Assembly (NCBI GenBank): GCA_049323755.1
Contig: JBMOPE010000007.1
Span: 1 to 64,000, forward strand
Length of the DNA stretch: 64,000 nt
Reading direction: 5' to 3'
DNA from: BRHc4a sp049323755
Lineage (GTDB): Bacteria; Bacillota; Desulfotomaculia; Desulfotomaculales; Desulfocucumaceae
Every line of letters begins with the position of its first letter. Positions within the stretch are counted from its first letter, which is position 1. The translations under genes and the position numbers were made by a program. Shown here piece by piece: positions 23,371 to 32,627 of this stretch. The notes under the pieces were generated by a model. The model was not told where the DNA came from and ran no database searches. It was given only the letters and a program-made list of their open reading frames with translations.

Positions 23371-24189
23371 TCAGCAGGGAATAAGGCCGCAGCTCTCCAG
23401 AATTATCTCCCCCTGGCCGCTTGTAAGGATTTTTATAAAAGAAGAGGCCATGTCCTTGTTCGAGCTGTTTTTGGGCACGGCAACGGCAAACTCAATTGGC
23501 GCACCCTTAACAATTGAAACCTGGCTATTCTTTCCGGCCACTTCCACCGCAGACCTTGAATAGTAATCAGCGTGGGCGGGGTTGGAAAGATTTATCCTGT
23601 CGGGGAAATTTATGTAGCGGAATCCAAATTGCTCAGCCACTGACGAATATGAAAAAGCATAATCAACTCTTCCCTCCATGAGGGCCGAGCTGAGGTCTAT
23701 AGACTTGGGATAAATGAGTTCCCCGCCGCAATTGCTGTTAAGCCGGTTAAATAGCCCAGGGACACTATAAAACTCTTCTGCCAGCTTCCATAACATTAGC
23801 GCCCTATACCCGCAGGGATCCAGGTTTTCATCGGACCGGGCAAAAAGCACACCTTCCCGTGTCAAAATGTCAAACCAGTTGCCGGCCTCTATTGCATTGC
23901 TGTACCTGGAGAATTCATCGTAGGCCAATACCATTCGGTCGGTGGCGAAAACAAAGAAAATATCAACATGTTCCGGCACCAGCAGGTCTTCAAATACATG
24001 GGGGTCTGCCAGGGCGATAACATCCGCATCCTGGCCTTCCAGCAGCGCCCTGGCGCAGGACCTGGAGCCGGCGTAGTCCAGCCTCACTTCAATATCGGAA
24101 AAATGGTTTTTAAATAGCTGAGCGCACTGTTTTAAAGGTTTTCTAAGCGCTCCGGCGTGGAGTATTTTCAGGGTTCTCATGCTGTTCAT
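23371..24189 (-). CDS. WtpA/ModA-like oxyanion-binding protein without signal peptide
   Basis: 272 aa, ATG at 24189 after GGGAGG. The fold is that of a type II periplasmic-binding protein related to molybdate/tungstate binders: LKILHAGALRKPLKQCAQLF, LDYAGSRSCARALLEGQDAD, VIALADPHVFEDLL, FVFATDRMVLAYDEF, LDPCGYRALM, and a C-terminal GEIILESCGLIPC. No signal peptide or lipobox precedes the domain and no upstream start could supply one, so it appears cytoplasmic. It is the last gene of a minus-strand set with a PadR regulator and a TauE/SafE permease, and faces modC tail to tail. Ligand inferred only. Confidence 0.7.
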   Translation of the reverse strand: MNSMRTLKILHAGALRKPLKQCAQLFKNHFSDIEVRLDYAGSRSCARALLEGQDADVIALADPHVFEDLLVPEHVDIFFVFATDRMVLAYDEFSRYSNAIEAGNWFDILTREGVLFARSDENLDPCGYRALMLWKLAEEFYSVPGLFNRLNSNCGGELIYPKSIDLSSALMEGRVDYAFSYSSVAEQFGFRYINFPDRINLSNPAHADYYSRSAVEVAGKNSQVSIVKGAPIEFAVAVPKNSSNKDMASSFIKILTSGQGEIILESCGLIPC

Positions 24190-24207
24190 CGAAAACCTCC
24201 CGGCTAT

Positions 24208-24558
24208 CTACTTATTGTTTTTATGGTTCTTTATATTTTTATAGCTTAATATAAAGGATTCTAATTTTTTCATCCTGTCCTCCAGCTTTTGAGCCCACTC
24301 ATCCAGAAGTTTCAGACCACTGTCTGTCAGCCGGTAATGCCTTCTGGCAGGACCGGATTCTCCGTGCTGCCATTGGGACACAACCAGCCCGTCCTGTTCC
24401 ATGCGCCTGAGATTTCTGTATACCGTGGCCGTGTCAGGCTCACCTTCCATAAAATCTAATTGGCTCAGCCGCTGTATCAAATCATACCCGTGGGCTTCAC
24501 TCTGAGCTAGCAGAAGTAAAATAGCCGGCTGGGTCAGTTTTTCCACCCCTAAATCCAT
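24208..24558 (-). CDS. PadR-family transcriptional regulator
   Basis: 116 aa, ATG at 24558 after GAGGTGA. Winged helix of the PadR type: LTQPAILLLLAQSEAHGYDL, PDTATVYRNLRRMEQDGLVV, SGPARRHYRLTDSGLKLLDE, then a C-terminal coiled helix. PadR proteins repress nearby genes and release DNA on binding a ligand. Its neighbours suggest a metal-oxyanion or sulfur-oxyanion signal, with the adjacent solute-binding-like protein as a possible partner. Eighteen bases separate the two genes. Confidence 0.85.
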   Translation of the reverse strand: MDLGVEKLTQPAILLLLAQSEAHGYDLIQRLSQLDFMEGEPDTATVYRNLRRMEQDGLVVSQWQHGESGPARRHYRLTDSGLKLLDEWAQKLEDRMKKLESFILSYKNIKNHKNNK

Positions 24559-24590
24559 TCAATCACCTCGTATATACTGTTAACGTGATG

Positions 24591-25562
24591 TTATTTATAA
24601 AAAAACTCGATAATGTATCTGAGTGAAAGGAACAGCACAAGGGCGGACATGATCCCTTTTACAATACGCTCCTTCAGGAATTTCTGGACATAGGCCCCGC
24701 AATATGTTCCCAGCAGGCCTCCAATCCCGAAAAGGGCCCCAAGTGCCCAGTCCGGCGCTACATTGGTGGAAGCGCCAACGGCAGTCACTGCCAGAAAAGA
24801 GTAAAAGGCCACTCCCGCTATTGAGGTAATGAATGTTCCTGCCAGGGCTGCGCCAGCCACTGTGTAAACAGGGAGGTTCAGTATGGATACGCAGAAGGGT
24901 GCAATAATGGCCCCTCCTCCTATACCATATATTCCCCCTATGAGACCTACTGCCAACGCCAGCGTGAAGATGGTTACGGTGCCGAAGCTATATGTATCTC
25001 CCCAAAATTCATACTCAATTTTTTGGAGTGAAAAACTTTTTGTTTTAACAATAGCATCAGCAGGAATACCGGCGGCAACTTTCCTGCTTGTTTCGCTCTT
25101 TAGCTGTTCAACCCGCTCTTTAAACTTTTGCTCAAGGGCTTTGTTCCGCGCTTTTTTGTCATTTGGCCGTCCAATAAACTCGAAAAGAAGCCGGATTCCC
25201 AGGTATAACAGCACCATCGCCACAAACATTTTAAAGGCCCTGGGGTCAGGGAGATATTGTATTCTTACCCAGGATCCCAGGAAAACCCCGGGAAGGGTGC
25301 CTACTACCACAACCCATGTCAGGGGCCACGCCATCCGCCCTTCTTTTATGTATCTGTAAAGGCCTCCCGGAATGGCTACAATGTTATAAATCAAATTGGT
25401 AGGGCTTACTGAAGGACTTGTATAATTAAGAACGCTCATCTGAAAGGGAAGTAGTAAAAAAGCTCCGGAAACCCCTGCGGGAGCCGTAATTGAAGATATT
25501 AGAAATGCCACCAGAGGAGGTATGATAGGGTTGATCTCCACGCCGGAAACAGGAAAAATCAT
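24591..25562 (-). CDS. TauE/SafE-family (TSUP) membrane permease
   Basis: 323 aa from the ATG at 25562, which has GGGGGA upstream; a longer frame to 25613 lacks a good site. About eight to nine membrane segments in two halves with a soluble loop (residues about 130-175) between them. Typical TSUP features are ITAPAGVSGAFLLLPFQ, PTNLIYNIVAIPGGLYRY, GVFLGSWVR, and in the second half VGLIGGIYGIGGGAIIAPF. Members export sulfite, sulfoacetate or other organosulfur anions. It lies 32 bases upstream of padR and is probably in the same transcript. Confidence 0.85.
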   Translation of the reverse strand: MIFPVSGVEINPIIPPLVAFLISSITAPAGVSGAFLLLPFQMSVLNYTSPSVSPTNLIYNIVAIPGGLYRYIKEGRMAWPLTWVVVVGTLPGVFLGSWVRIQYLPDPRAFKMFVAMVLLYLGIRLLFEFIGRPNDKKARNKALEQKFKERVEQLKSETSRKVAAGIPADAIVKTKSFSLQKIEYEFWGDTYSFGTVTIFTLALAVGLIGGIYGIGGGAIIAPFCVSILNLPVYTVAGAALAGTFITSIAGVAFYSFLAVTAVGASTNVAPDWALGALFGIGGLLGTYCGAYVQKFLKERIVKGIMSALVLFLSLRYIIEFFYK

Positions 25563-25613
25563 ATATTGTTCCCCCAGTCTCAAAAAAAATTTCTTAGTAT
25601 ATGCACTGTGCAT

Positions 25614-26127
25614 ATAGATGTTTTACTTAATATTACCATGGATGTACATTTAATCACAATATTTTTTCACTATAAAAAAATAAAAAAAACAAAAAATAAA
25701 ACAATGTATTCATTAAAATTTGAGGTGAGGTAAATATATATTGCAGTATTATTAATAAAAATCCCGAATGATGCAAGAATACCTCTAAAAATATAAAATA
25801 TAAGGAATATTCAGTAAAGGATATTGGGGATGAAGTCCCAGGTGTTTTTGAATATTTAGACAAAAAACTGACAACTCAAAATTAAAATTTGATGTGTTGG
25901 GGTATTAATAAAAAATCACTAAAAAATTCTGGACTGAGAGGGAAGTAAGTGGTAATATATATTTTGTAAGTCTGGAGGCAAGTAAGTATTGGAATTGTTG
26001 GACGAGAAAGAGTATTTGCAAGCATTAAAAAGGTTTAGCAGAAGGAATGTTATTAGTCCCTATGGAATAAGCTTCTAAAAAGAGGACAAACTATTGAAAA
26101 TAATATTTTAAAGAAAGGGGTTATGCT
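25614..26127. other. AT-rich intergenic region without a gene
   Basis: About 510 bases, very AT-rich, with poly-A tracts at 25676-25700. Short frames have no start signals or recognisable protein character. The plus-strand start of the next gene, TTG at 26128, has AAAGGGG before it. This is presumably the promoter region for two divergent genes (TauE/SafE to the left, glycosyltransferase to the right). I see no operator palindrome. Confidence 0.5.
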
Positions 26128-27375
26128 TTGGAAGGCTTGATATTTTATACTCTTACGGCTATTGTTACCGTATCCGAAGCGGTAATCCTTCTGGTGTTGC
26201 TGTACTATTACTTTGTATCTATTTTTGGCTGGAAAAAGCACGAAGAAGAAAAAGATTACACGCCGGAAAAACGGTTTGCCCTTATAACTGCGGCTCATAA
26301 CGAAGAGGCTGTTATTCGCTACCACATTGAGAGCGTTAAAAAGCTGAATTACCCAGCGGAGCTCTTCGATATATACATAATTGCCGATAACTGCACCGAT
26401 AGTACTGCCGAAGTAGCCCGTGCGGAAGGGGTAAACGTATTCGAGCGCTTTTCCAACCAGAGAGGTAAAGGATTCGCCCTGGAGTGGATGTTTAACGAAT
26501 TATTTAAGATGGAAGACAAGAATTATGATGCAGTGTGCGTTTTTGATGCCGATAACGTAATTTCGTCCAACTTCCTTCTGGAAATGAATGCAAAACTTAA
26601 ACAGGGATACCGTTCCATTCAGGGTTATCTTGATACAAAAAACCCCAACGATTCCTGGGTTACAGCATGCTACGCCACCGCATACTGGTCCATGAACAGG
26701 ATGTGGCAGCTTGCCCGCTATAACCTTGGTTTATCAAATGCTCTTGGTGGAACAGGCCTTTGCCTTGAGTACGGTTTAATCAAAGAATACGGGTGGGGAG
26801 CCACCTGTTTGACCGAAGACCTGGAATTTACCATGAAGCTCCTGCAAAATGGCATTAAAACGGCCTGGGCCCATGATTGCAAGGTGTATGATGAAAAGCC
26901 TGTGCATTTTTCCCAAACCTGGAGACAGCGCACCCGCTGGCTGCAGGGGCACTGGGATGTGGCCCTTAGGTACATGCTTCCCCTTATTAAAAAGGGTATC
27001 AGGGAAAAAAAGTGGTATCCAATTGATGGCGCAATATACCTGTTTCAGCCGTTTGTTATTACGGCAATGTTCCTGAATATGCTGCTTACAGGTATTGCCG
27101 CCTTATTCGATCAGCCAATTTATATGTCACCGATAACCTCTTTGATGCCGGGCTGGTTCTGGGTGACGTTCGGGATACTGGGGTACTGCTATCCGATGCT
27201 TGGACTTTATCTAGAGAAGGCCCCGCGCTCTGCATATTACTATTACGTTACATATCCCATATATGGACTTACATGGTTCCCGGTAACCCTGGTGGGGCTG
27301 TTCAAGCACGGCAACCAGACAGAATGGGCACATACTCTTCACACAAGGGGTATTTCCATAACATCCCTGGAGTGA
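26128..27375 (+). CDS. membrane glycosyltransferase, family 2 (cellulose-synthase-like)
   Basis: 415 aa. TTG start at 26128 after AAAGGGG. One N-terminal membrane helix (IFYTLTAIVTVSEAVILLVL), then a GT2 catalytic domain: FALITAAHNEEAVIRYHIES, YIIADNCTDST, the DxD motif in VCVFDADNVI, TEDLEFTMKL with the base Asp, and QRTRWLQGHWDV, the QxxRW motif of processive synthases. Two or three C-terminal membrane helices follow. It probably makes or extends an extracellular polysaccharide from a nucleotide sugar at the membrane. A terminator follows at 27405. Confidence 0.88.
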   Translation: MEGLIFYTLTAIVTVSEAVILLVLLYYYFVSIFGWKKHEEEKDYTPEKRFALITAAHNEEAVIRYHIESVKKLNYPAELFDIYIIADNCTDSTAEVARAEGVNVFERFSNQRGKGFALEWMFNELFKMEDKNYDAVCVFDADNVISSNFLLEMNAKLKQGYRSIQGYLDTKNPNDSWVTACYATAYWSMNRMWQLARYNLGLSNALGGTGLCLEYGLIKEYGWGATCLTEDLEFTMKLLQNGIKTAWAHDCKVYDEKPVHFSQTWRQRTRWLQGHWDVALRYMLPLIKKGIREKKWYPIDGAIYLFQPFVITAMFLNMLLTGIAALFDQPIYMSPITSLMPGWFWVTFGILGYCYPMLGLYLEKAPRSAYYYYVTYPIYGLTWFPVTLVGLFKHGNQTEWAHTLHTRGISITSLE

Positions 27376-27404
27376 TTAGGTATAAAAATCAATACCGTAT
27401 CAAA

Positions 27405-27437
27405 AGCAACGATACAGAAATGTACCGGTGCTTTTTT
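27405..27437 (+). terminator. intrinsic terminator after the glycosyltransferase
   Basis: AGCA (27405-27408) pairs with TGCT (27429-27432), with CG/CG and TAC/GTA continuing the stem across single mismatches, followed by six T. Confidence 0.7.
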
Positions 27438-27479
27438 GTTTAGGGGGATATTAAATTCAGTTAGCAGGAGGATTTGTTT

Positions 27480-28367
27480 ATGGAAAAAATATTCCATATT
27501 GTGGATGTGTTTGCCGAGGAAAAGTATTCAGGCAACCAGTTGGCGGTATTCGTTAACGGAGACCTCTATTCAGACGGGGAAATGCAGCGGCTGGCAAGGG
27601 AAACTAATTTTTCTGAAACAACGTTTATAATGCCTCTGGCCAGTTCCGGTGATACGTACAGGGTAAGGATATTTACCCCCCATGAGGAAATCCCCTTTGC
27701 CGGGCACCCTACACTGGGGACTGTGTACATTATAATAAAAGAAATACTAATAAGTCGTCCGGGCAGTATAGTGCTGGATCTAAATGCCGGCAAAATTCCT
27801 GTTTCGGCTTCATATGACAGTGAAGGGAATATCGAAAGGCTGGTTATGAGTCAGCTTGAGCCCTCTTTCGGACCTGTTATGGAAAAAACCCAGGCGGCTA
27901 AAATACTGGGCCTTACAGAAGAAGAGATAGAGGATAGTTTACCTGTTCAGGAGGTTTCCACCGGTCTGCCTGTAATAATAGCTCCCCTTAAAAGTCTGGA
28001 CTCTGTCAGGAGGGTACGGCTGGACAGCGGGCTCCTGTCAGGGCATTTTGAAAAATTTAACGCCAGGGGTATGCTGGTTTTTTGCCCCGAAACCTATGAG
28101 AAACAAAACAGGCTAAATGTGAGGGCTTTTTTTCACCATTACGGGGTTCCCGAAGACCCTGCAACCGGAAGTGCAAACGGATGCCTGGCCGGTTATCTTT
28201 TAAAGCACCGTTATTTTGGAGCGGACAGCTTCGAAATAAGTGTCGAACAGGGCTATGAGATTGAGAGAAAATCAGTGCTGTACCTGTCTGCTTCCTCCGA
28301 TGGCGGCAAATTTAACATCCGAGTGGGGGGAAAAGTAAAACACATAGCCTGCTGTAGATTAGTATGA
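27480..28367 (+). CDS. PhzF-family isomerase-like protein
   Basis: 295 aa from the ATG at 27480, 7 bases after AGGAGG. PhzF/diaminopimelate-epimerase fold: FHIVDVFAEEKYSGNQLAVF at the start, RETNFSETTFIM with the catalytic Glu of the family, VRIFTPHEEIPFAGHPTLGT, and in the second half VRAFFHHYGVPEDPATGSAN with GCLAGYLL. Members isomerise small molecules; PhzF itself acts in phenazine synthesis, but no phenazine genes are nearby and the substrate is unknown. Probably a lone gene. Confidence 0.9.
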   Translation: MEKIFHIVDVFAEEKYSGNQLAVFVNGDLYSDGEMQRLARETNFSETTFIMPLASSGDTYRVRIFTPHEEIPFAGHPTLGTVYIIIKEILISRPGSIVLDLNAGKIPVSASYDSEGNIERLVMSQLEPSFGPVMEKTQAAKILGLTEEEIEDSLPVQEVSTGLPVIIAPLKSLDSVRRVRLDSGLLSGHFEKFNARGMLVFCPETYEKQNRLNVRAFFHHYGVPEDPATGSANGCLAGYLLKHRYFGADSFEISVEQGYEIERKSVLYLSASSDGGKFNIRVGGKVKHIACCRLV

Positions 28368-28414
28368 TAGAAATGTTAGATCGGAATTGGGAATTGGGAA
28401 TGATTCTTAAAAGT

Positions 28415-29596
28415 CTAATAAAGGTTTGAAAAGTTTCGTAGCTGTTTTCCCCTGGGATTGATGTTGATATTCTGCGGCTTTATTTCCCCAGTGTCGATGT
28501 TAACTATATAACGGGTAGCGTCATTACGGCTGCCGTGAAGCGGCGCGGATAAAAATGACAACTCATTGCCGGGCATTGCCAGTAGTTCATTGTTGGTAAA
28601 ATGACCATTGGTGGAGTGAACAATGGTTTTGATATGCTTTAAGGACATATCCAGGTAATCAATTCTTTCCTCCTCTTTTCCCGGCACCCTGTGCTGAAGG
28701 AAGGCCAGTGTATTTCCGCCTGTCCAGACCGTTTTCCCCAGAGAGTATGAAGGGTCGGGGTTTGAGTATATCCGGCGGGGCTGCCCACTGTTAACGTCTG
28801 CCAGCCAAATACCTGAAGCCATAGGTATATTGGGGCCATCCCCCGGGGCACTTTTAACAAGTATAGCGCTATATGATATTTTTTCACCATCAGGTGAGGC
28901 TGAAGGTTTTGTGAATTCCACCCATAATTTTCGGCCTATACCTTCCACAGGGGTTTCCCGCCCGCCATATTTTGAGGTCAGGTCATTAAGCTCGCTTTGA
29001 GTTATATAGCTAACCCAGGATTCCTGACCGCCGGCTATTTCCCGGGAACGACCGTTCCATATTCCACCCCTGTCGATGGCGGTATATTTTTCCGACTTAA
29101 CATCAAATATGCCAACTTCCTCGTAAGGAAAGGCCTCTGTAACATCCTTCTTTACAAAAAGAAGGCGCTTGCTGTCAGGAAACCATGAAAGGTATACTAC
29201 TTCCTGCATTCCGGAGACATTTTTAAAATACTCACTGGTCTTCCTGATTCCGGTTAGTTTGCTGACGGTAAGAAACCTAACGGTTCCGGTTTCGTTCCAC
29301 TGAGTGTAAGCGGCGTACCTTCCGTCGGGGCTGACGGCACCGAAATTGTCAGGCGCAACTTCCGGCAGTCTTAGAATTGTTTTTACTTTTTCATTAAAAG
29401 GGTCCAAAACAGCCAGTGAGCTTCCTGTTTCTTCGGGGACAAGTCCGGTGAGACAGCCGCTGTAATCATCAGCCAGCTGTAAAAAAAACCATGGGACGCC
29501 TCCGGCTAATAGCAGAAGGATCACACCTATGAGTAATAACTTTAATTTTGCTGGATTTCCTGCTTTAAGAAAAAGTTTTGGCTTTTGTGATTGCAT
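28415..29596 (-). CDS. membrane-anchored protein with TolB/PD40-like beta propeller
   Basis: 393 aa, ATG at 29596 after GGGAG. One N-terminal membrane helix (residues 19-42, LKLLLIGVILLLLAGGVPWF) with the rest outside the cell. The exposed part has blades of the type GAVSPDGRYAAYTQWN, LSWFPDSKRLLFVKKD, PSASPDGEKISYSAILV and LGKTVWTGGNTLAFLQHR, which look like PD40/WD40-type repeats in a six- or seven-bladed propeller. Such domains bind proteins or glycans. No enzyme motif is visible and the family is not recognised further. Confidence 0.7.
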   Translation of the reverse strand: MQSQKPKLFLKAGNPAKLKLLLIGVILLLLAGGVPWFFLQLADDYSGCLTGLVPEETGSSLAVLDPFNEKVKTILRLPEVAPDNFGAVSPDGRYAAYTQWNETGTVRFLTVSKLTGIRKTSEYFKNVSGMQEVVYLSWFPDSKRLLFVKKDVTEAFPYEEVGIFDVKSEKYTAIDRGGIWNGRSREIAGGQESWVSYITQSELNDLTSKYGGRETPVEGIGRKLWVEFTKPSASPDGEKISYSAILVKSAPGDGPNIPMASGIWLADVNSGQPRRIYSNPDPSYSLGKTVWTGGNTLAFLQHRVPGKEEERIDYLDMSLKHIKTIVHSTNGHFTNNELLAMPGNELSFLSAPLHGSRNDATRYIVNIDTGEIKPQNININPRGKQLRNFSNLY

Positions 29597-29683
29597 TTTT
29601 TTCTCCCTGTAAGGAAATGGCTAAAGCATATAATCTGATTTTACCATAAAAATAGCCCGGGACAACCCCGGGCCCGATCCCCA

Positions 29684-30460
29684 TTATTTACCTGACCACC
29701 TGGGCTCTCTTTTTTCCAGGAATGCCCTGATGCCCTCCCGTGCATCTTCGGTTGTGGTGTTAAGGGATATTACCTCGGTTGCGTAGTTAAGGGCCATAAA
29801 ATCCTCCATATTAATCTGCTGATAGAAGGCGCGCTTGCCTGTGCCTATGGCGGATAAACTGTAGCCGGCTATGGTATTGGCAAGCTTTTTGGTGGACTCA
29901 TCAAGTTTTTCCGGCGGGACTACCTTGTTTACAAGGCCGTGCAGCAATGCTTCCTGAGCTGATATAAATTCTCCGGTAAAAAGCATTTCCAGGGCTTTTT
30001 TTCTGCCAATGTTGCGGCTTAAGAATACGGCGGGAGTAGTGCAGAAAAGGCCTATTTTGGCACCGGGTGTGGCAAAAAGCGCATCTTCGGCCGCCACTGC
30101 AAGGTCGCATGCGGCCACCAGCTGGCAGCCCGCAGCCGTTGCAATGCCATGCACCTGTGCAATAACCGGCTGTGGCATATCTCTTATTGCCTGCATGGTT
30201 TCAAAGCAGGAGCGAAAAATACTGAGTACATCCTGAGGTTCTCCCCCTGCCACCTCTTTAAGGTCGTGGCCACCGGAAAAAATTTTTCCGGCCCCTTTGA
30301 TTATCACTGCATTGGTGGTTCTTGCCTTTCCTACCTCTCTCAGCAGGGAAGTCAATTCCTCCAGGAGATCTTTGGAAAGTGCGTTACGTTTTTCAGGCCG
30401 GTTAAGGGTTATGTGAGCTACTTTTCCGTCTGGTTCGAACAGAATATTTTGATATTTCAC
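29684..30460 (-). CDS. enoyl-CoA hydratase/isomerase family protein
   Basis: 258 aa, GTG start at 30460 after GGGAGG. Crotonase fold: ITLNRPEKRNALSKDLLEEL, the oxyanion-hole segment FSGGHDLKEVAG, MPQPVIAQVHGIATAAGCQL with the second oxyanion Gly, VAACDLAVAAEDALFATPGA, and a C-terminal helix. The two Glu residues of classical enoyl-CoA hydratase are not clearly present (ATAAGCQLVAACD), which resembles the ECHDC3-like branch. It acts on an acyl-CoA; substrate unknown. A short hairpin (GCCCGGG/CCCGGGC, about 29655-29673) lies downstream. Confidence 0.85.
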   Translation of the reverse strand: MKYQNILFEPDGKVAHITLNRPEKRNALSKDLLEELTSLLREVGKARTTNAVIIKGAGKIFSGGHDLKEVAGGEPQDVLSIFRSCFETMQAIRDMPQPVIAQVHGIATAAGCQLVAACDLAVAAEDALFATPGAKIGLFCTTPAVFLSRNIGRKKALEMLFTGEFISAQEALLHGLVNKVVPPEKLDESTKKLANTIAGYSLSAIGTGKRAFYQQINMEDFMALNYATEVISLNTTTEDAREGIRAFLEKREPRWSGK

Positions 30461-30643
30461 AATATTAACCTCCCGATTTTTTGTCTATTCTTATTCGTTA
30501 AAAGGAAGGTTGTTTCCTTTTTTTGATTGTCTATTAACTGGATTATGATGTCTTTTATAAAACTGTAATGTGAATACTAAAAAAGGAATTGAGCCAATAG
30601 TGTTGAATTGTAAGACAATCCCAAAAGCGTAAGGAGGAATAAC

Positions 30644-30988
30644 ATGGATCCTAATACTGCGGCTTACTTTATCCGGGGGTGGCTTGGTGGGTTTATAGCA
30701 GTTTATGCCGTCTATTACATATTGAACAGGTTCGTTTTTAAAAAGCTGGAGGCAGTTAAGGCATTCAGATTGTCCCTTGCGCTAAGCTTTGTCCTCCTCT
30801 TAAGCGTAACTGATTACCCGGTAAAAGAGGCTTTGATTTTTTATACCCCCGGAATTATAAACGTATATATCATTGAGAATTTCCTGCTTACCAGAAGAAC
30901 CTGCCCGGTCTGCAGCGGAAGGGTCAAGAAGGATTTACAGCTTTGTAATTATTGCGGATCGCCATTGCCAAAGGAAAAAAAGGCTTAA
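30644..30988 (+). CDS. small membrane protein with C-terminal zinc ribbon
   Basis: 114 aa, ATG after AAGGAGG. Two or three membrane helices (YFIRGWLGGFIAVYAVYYIL, FRLSLALSFVLLLSV, and a hydrophobic stretch near residue 70) and then a zinc ribbon with CPVCSGRVKKDLQLCNYCGS, i.e. two CxxC knuckles. The ribbon should lie in the cytoplasm. Such proteins are common and unassigned in Firmicutes. It overlaps nothing and faces the metallophosphoesterase gene tail to tail. Confidence 0.7.
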   Translation: MDPNTAAYFIRGWLGGFIAVYAVYYILNRFVFKKLEAVKAFRLSLALSFVLLLSVTDYPVKEALIFYTPGIINVYIIENFLLTRRTCPVCSGRVKKDLQLCNYCGSPLPKEKKA

Positions 30989-30990
30989 AT

Positions 30991-32403
30991 TTATTGTGTT
31001 GCGTTAAAAATATAACGCTCCAGGTGAAAGCCGCTGTCAAGATTTTTAACCGTAATGGTGTCTGCGGCCTTTAATACCATTTTCCCGTTTTCCGGGGCAT
31101 AATATTGCAGGACTACAGAGTAAGGCGTCTTGTCGCCCTGTAATCTCCTAAGCCCGGCACCTCCGGAACTTCCGGCGTCTATCATGATGCTGCCGCCTTC
31201 TTCCTCCACCGAGATCTTATGGTCGTGCCCGAAAAGGATGACCGGCGCCTTACCAGCCATCAGCCTGGCTATGCGGTGGTTGTGAATGGCCAGTATGTCA
31301 GGCCTGTTTGTCTGTTTTGAAAGTGACTCTTCAAATTCCCCGGCATGCTGGGGAATCATGTCTAAGGGAGGGGGCTCTATGTCGCTGCTCTGAGATGAAG
31401 GATCAGCAAAGCCCGTTATTTTGAGATTCTTTACAGACACAGTGTTTCCATTTAAAATTGTAACTTCCGGAATGGACTTCATTTTTTTAATGGTTTCACT
31501 TGAGTCGTGGTTTCCCGGAACATAAAGATATGGCACCTTAAGGCCGGACAGCCTTTCCAGCAAGAGATTTTCCAGGGGTGTGCCATAATCAGTAATATCT
31601 CCCGTGTCAATAATCATATCCACTTTAAAAAGGCTGGCGATCCGCTGGATATATGACATGGCTGCAGGGTTGTTGTGTATGTCGGAAACGTGAAGTACTT
31701 TTACTACGCCCTCCTGGGAGTCCCCGTATACCTGAAGCTGATCTATCTGGCTGTATAGTTGATGAACGTTGTCCGCCAGTATTTCCATTTTGTCGTTGAG
31801 GGTATCGATTTTGTCTAAGGTCTCACTGGCCAGCCCAATTATCCATGGCGCTGTTTTAAGGGCGCCGTGGTATTCGGGGTTTTTAAACTTGCTGATGTCA
31901 TAGCTGGAATATGTCCCAAGAAGCAGCAGCCCTGCTGCAAGAGTGGCTGTTCCGGCCCCCCGCAGGTAATTAATGCCAGGTGTTCGCTGTATTAAAAAAA
32001 CTCCCAGGGCGCCTCCTGCGGCCGACAGTAAAAGTATTTTCAGTGCAAACAATATGGCCGCTTCGCGAAGGCCATCCGTTACCGAACTAACCATGCTGGC
32101 GCTGGCATCTTTTTTGTCCAGCATTTTTTGTATATATTGAAAGTTAATGCTTTCTATATTTAATGTTATCTTAACCGGGGTTTTATGTGTTTTGGCCTGG
32201 ACAGTTGCCAGGGGCGGGATTTCCACGGCTGTTTGGCCAATCAATGCGGGTTTAACACCAATGCGGACTTCAAGGGCTTCTATCCTGAAAGTGTGCTGCC
32301 CCAGGATGCTGACAAAAATAAAAGAAAAAACCAGGGCTGATATATAAACTGCCAGGATCCTGATTTTAACAGGTGAAAAGGTTTTTTTTATCAGTTCAAC
32401 CAT
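30991..32403 (-). CDS. membrane-bound metallophosphoesterase
   Basis: 470 aa from the ATG at 32403, with GGGGGCC before it; the frame extends 38 codons further but without a site. An N-terminal membrane anchor (about residues 10-35) is followed by an extracytoplasmic segment, two more hydrophobic helices (ALKILLLSAAGGALGVFLIQ; GTATLAAGLLLLGTYSS), and a calcineurin-like phosphoesterase domain: VLHVSDIHNNPAAM, IDTGDITDYG, VPGNHDSSE, AIHNHRIARL and LFGHDHKIS. All five metal-binding blocks are present. The substrate may be a cyclic nucleotide, a lipid headgroup or a wall polymer. Confidence 0.85.
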   Translation of the reverse strand: MVELIKKTFSPVKIRILAVYISALVFSFIFVSILGQHTFRIEALEVRIGVKPALIGQTAVEIPPLATVQAKTHKTPVKITLNIESINFQYIQKMLDKKDASASMVSSVTDGLREAAILFALKILLLSAAGGALGVFLIQRTPGINYLRGAGTATLAAGLLLLGTYSSYDISKFKNPEYHGALKTAPWIIGLASETLDKIDTLNDKMEILADNVHQLYSQIDQLQVYGDSQEGVVKVLHVSDIHNNPAAMSYIQRIASLFKVDMIIDTGDITDYGTPLENLLLERLSGLKVPYLYVPGNHDSSETIKKMKSIPEVTILNGNTVSVKNLKITGFADPSSQSSDIEPPPLDMIPQHAGEFEESLSKQTNRPDILAIHNHRIARLMAGKAPVILFGHDHKISVEEEGGSIMIDAGSSGGAGLRRLQGDKTPYSVVLQYYAPENGKMVLKAADTITVKNLDSGFHLERYIFNATQ

Positions 32404-32627
32404 TATGATAGGCCCCCTAATAAATAAGTTCGGTCTAAATAATGATATACTCAGATCTATATCAAAGCCACTGAAAAATAATGGTATACAGTATGTATGT
32501 TGATGTATGAAAATCAATTATCAATATAATCCAAAATTAGATGAAAGGTTTTTCATGCCATCTGAAGAAATGAATTAAAGAATTAATGTACCGTCTATTG
32601 CAATAGGTTGGCTTTTAGGAAAGGGGC

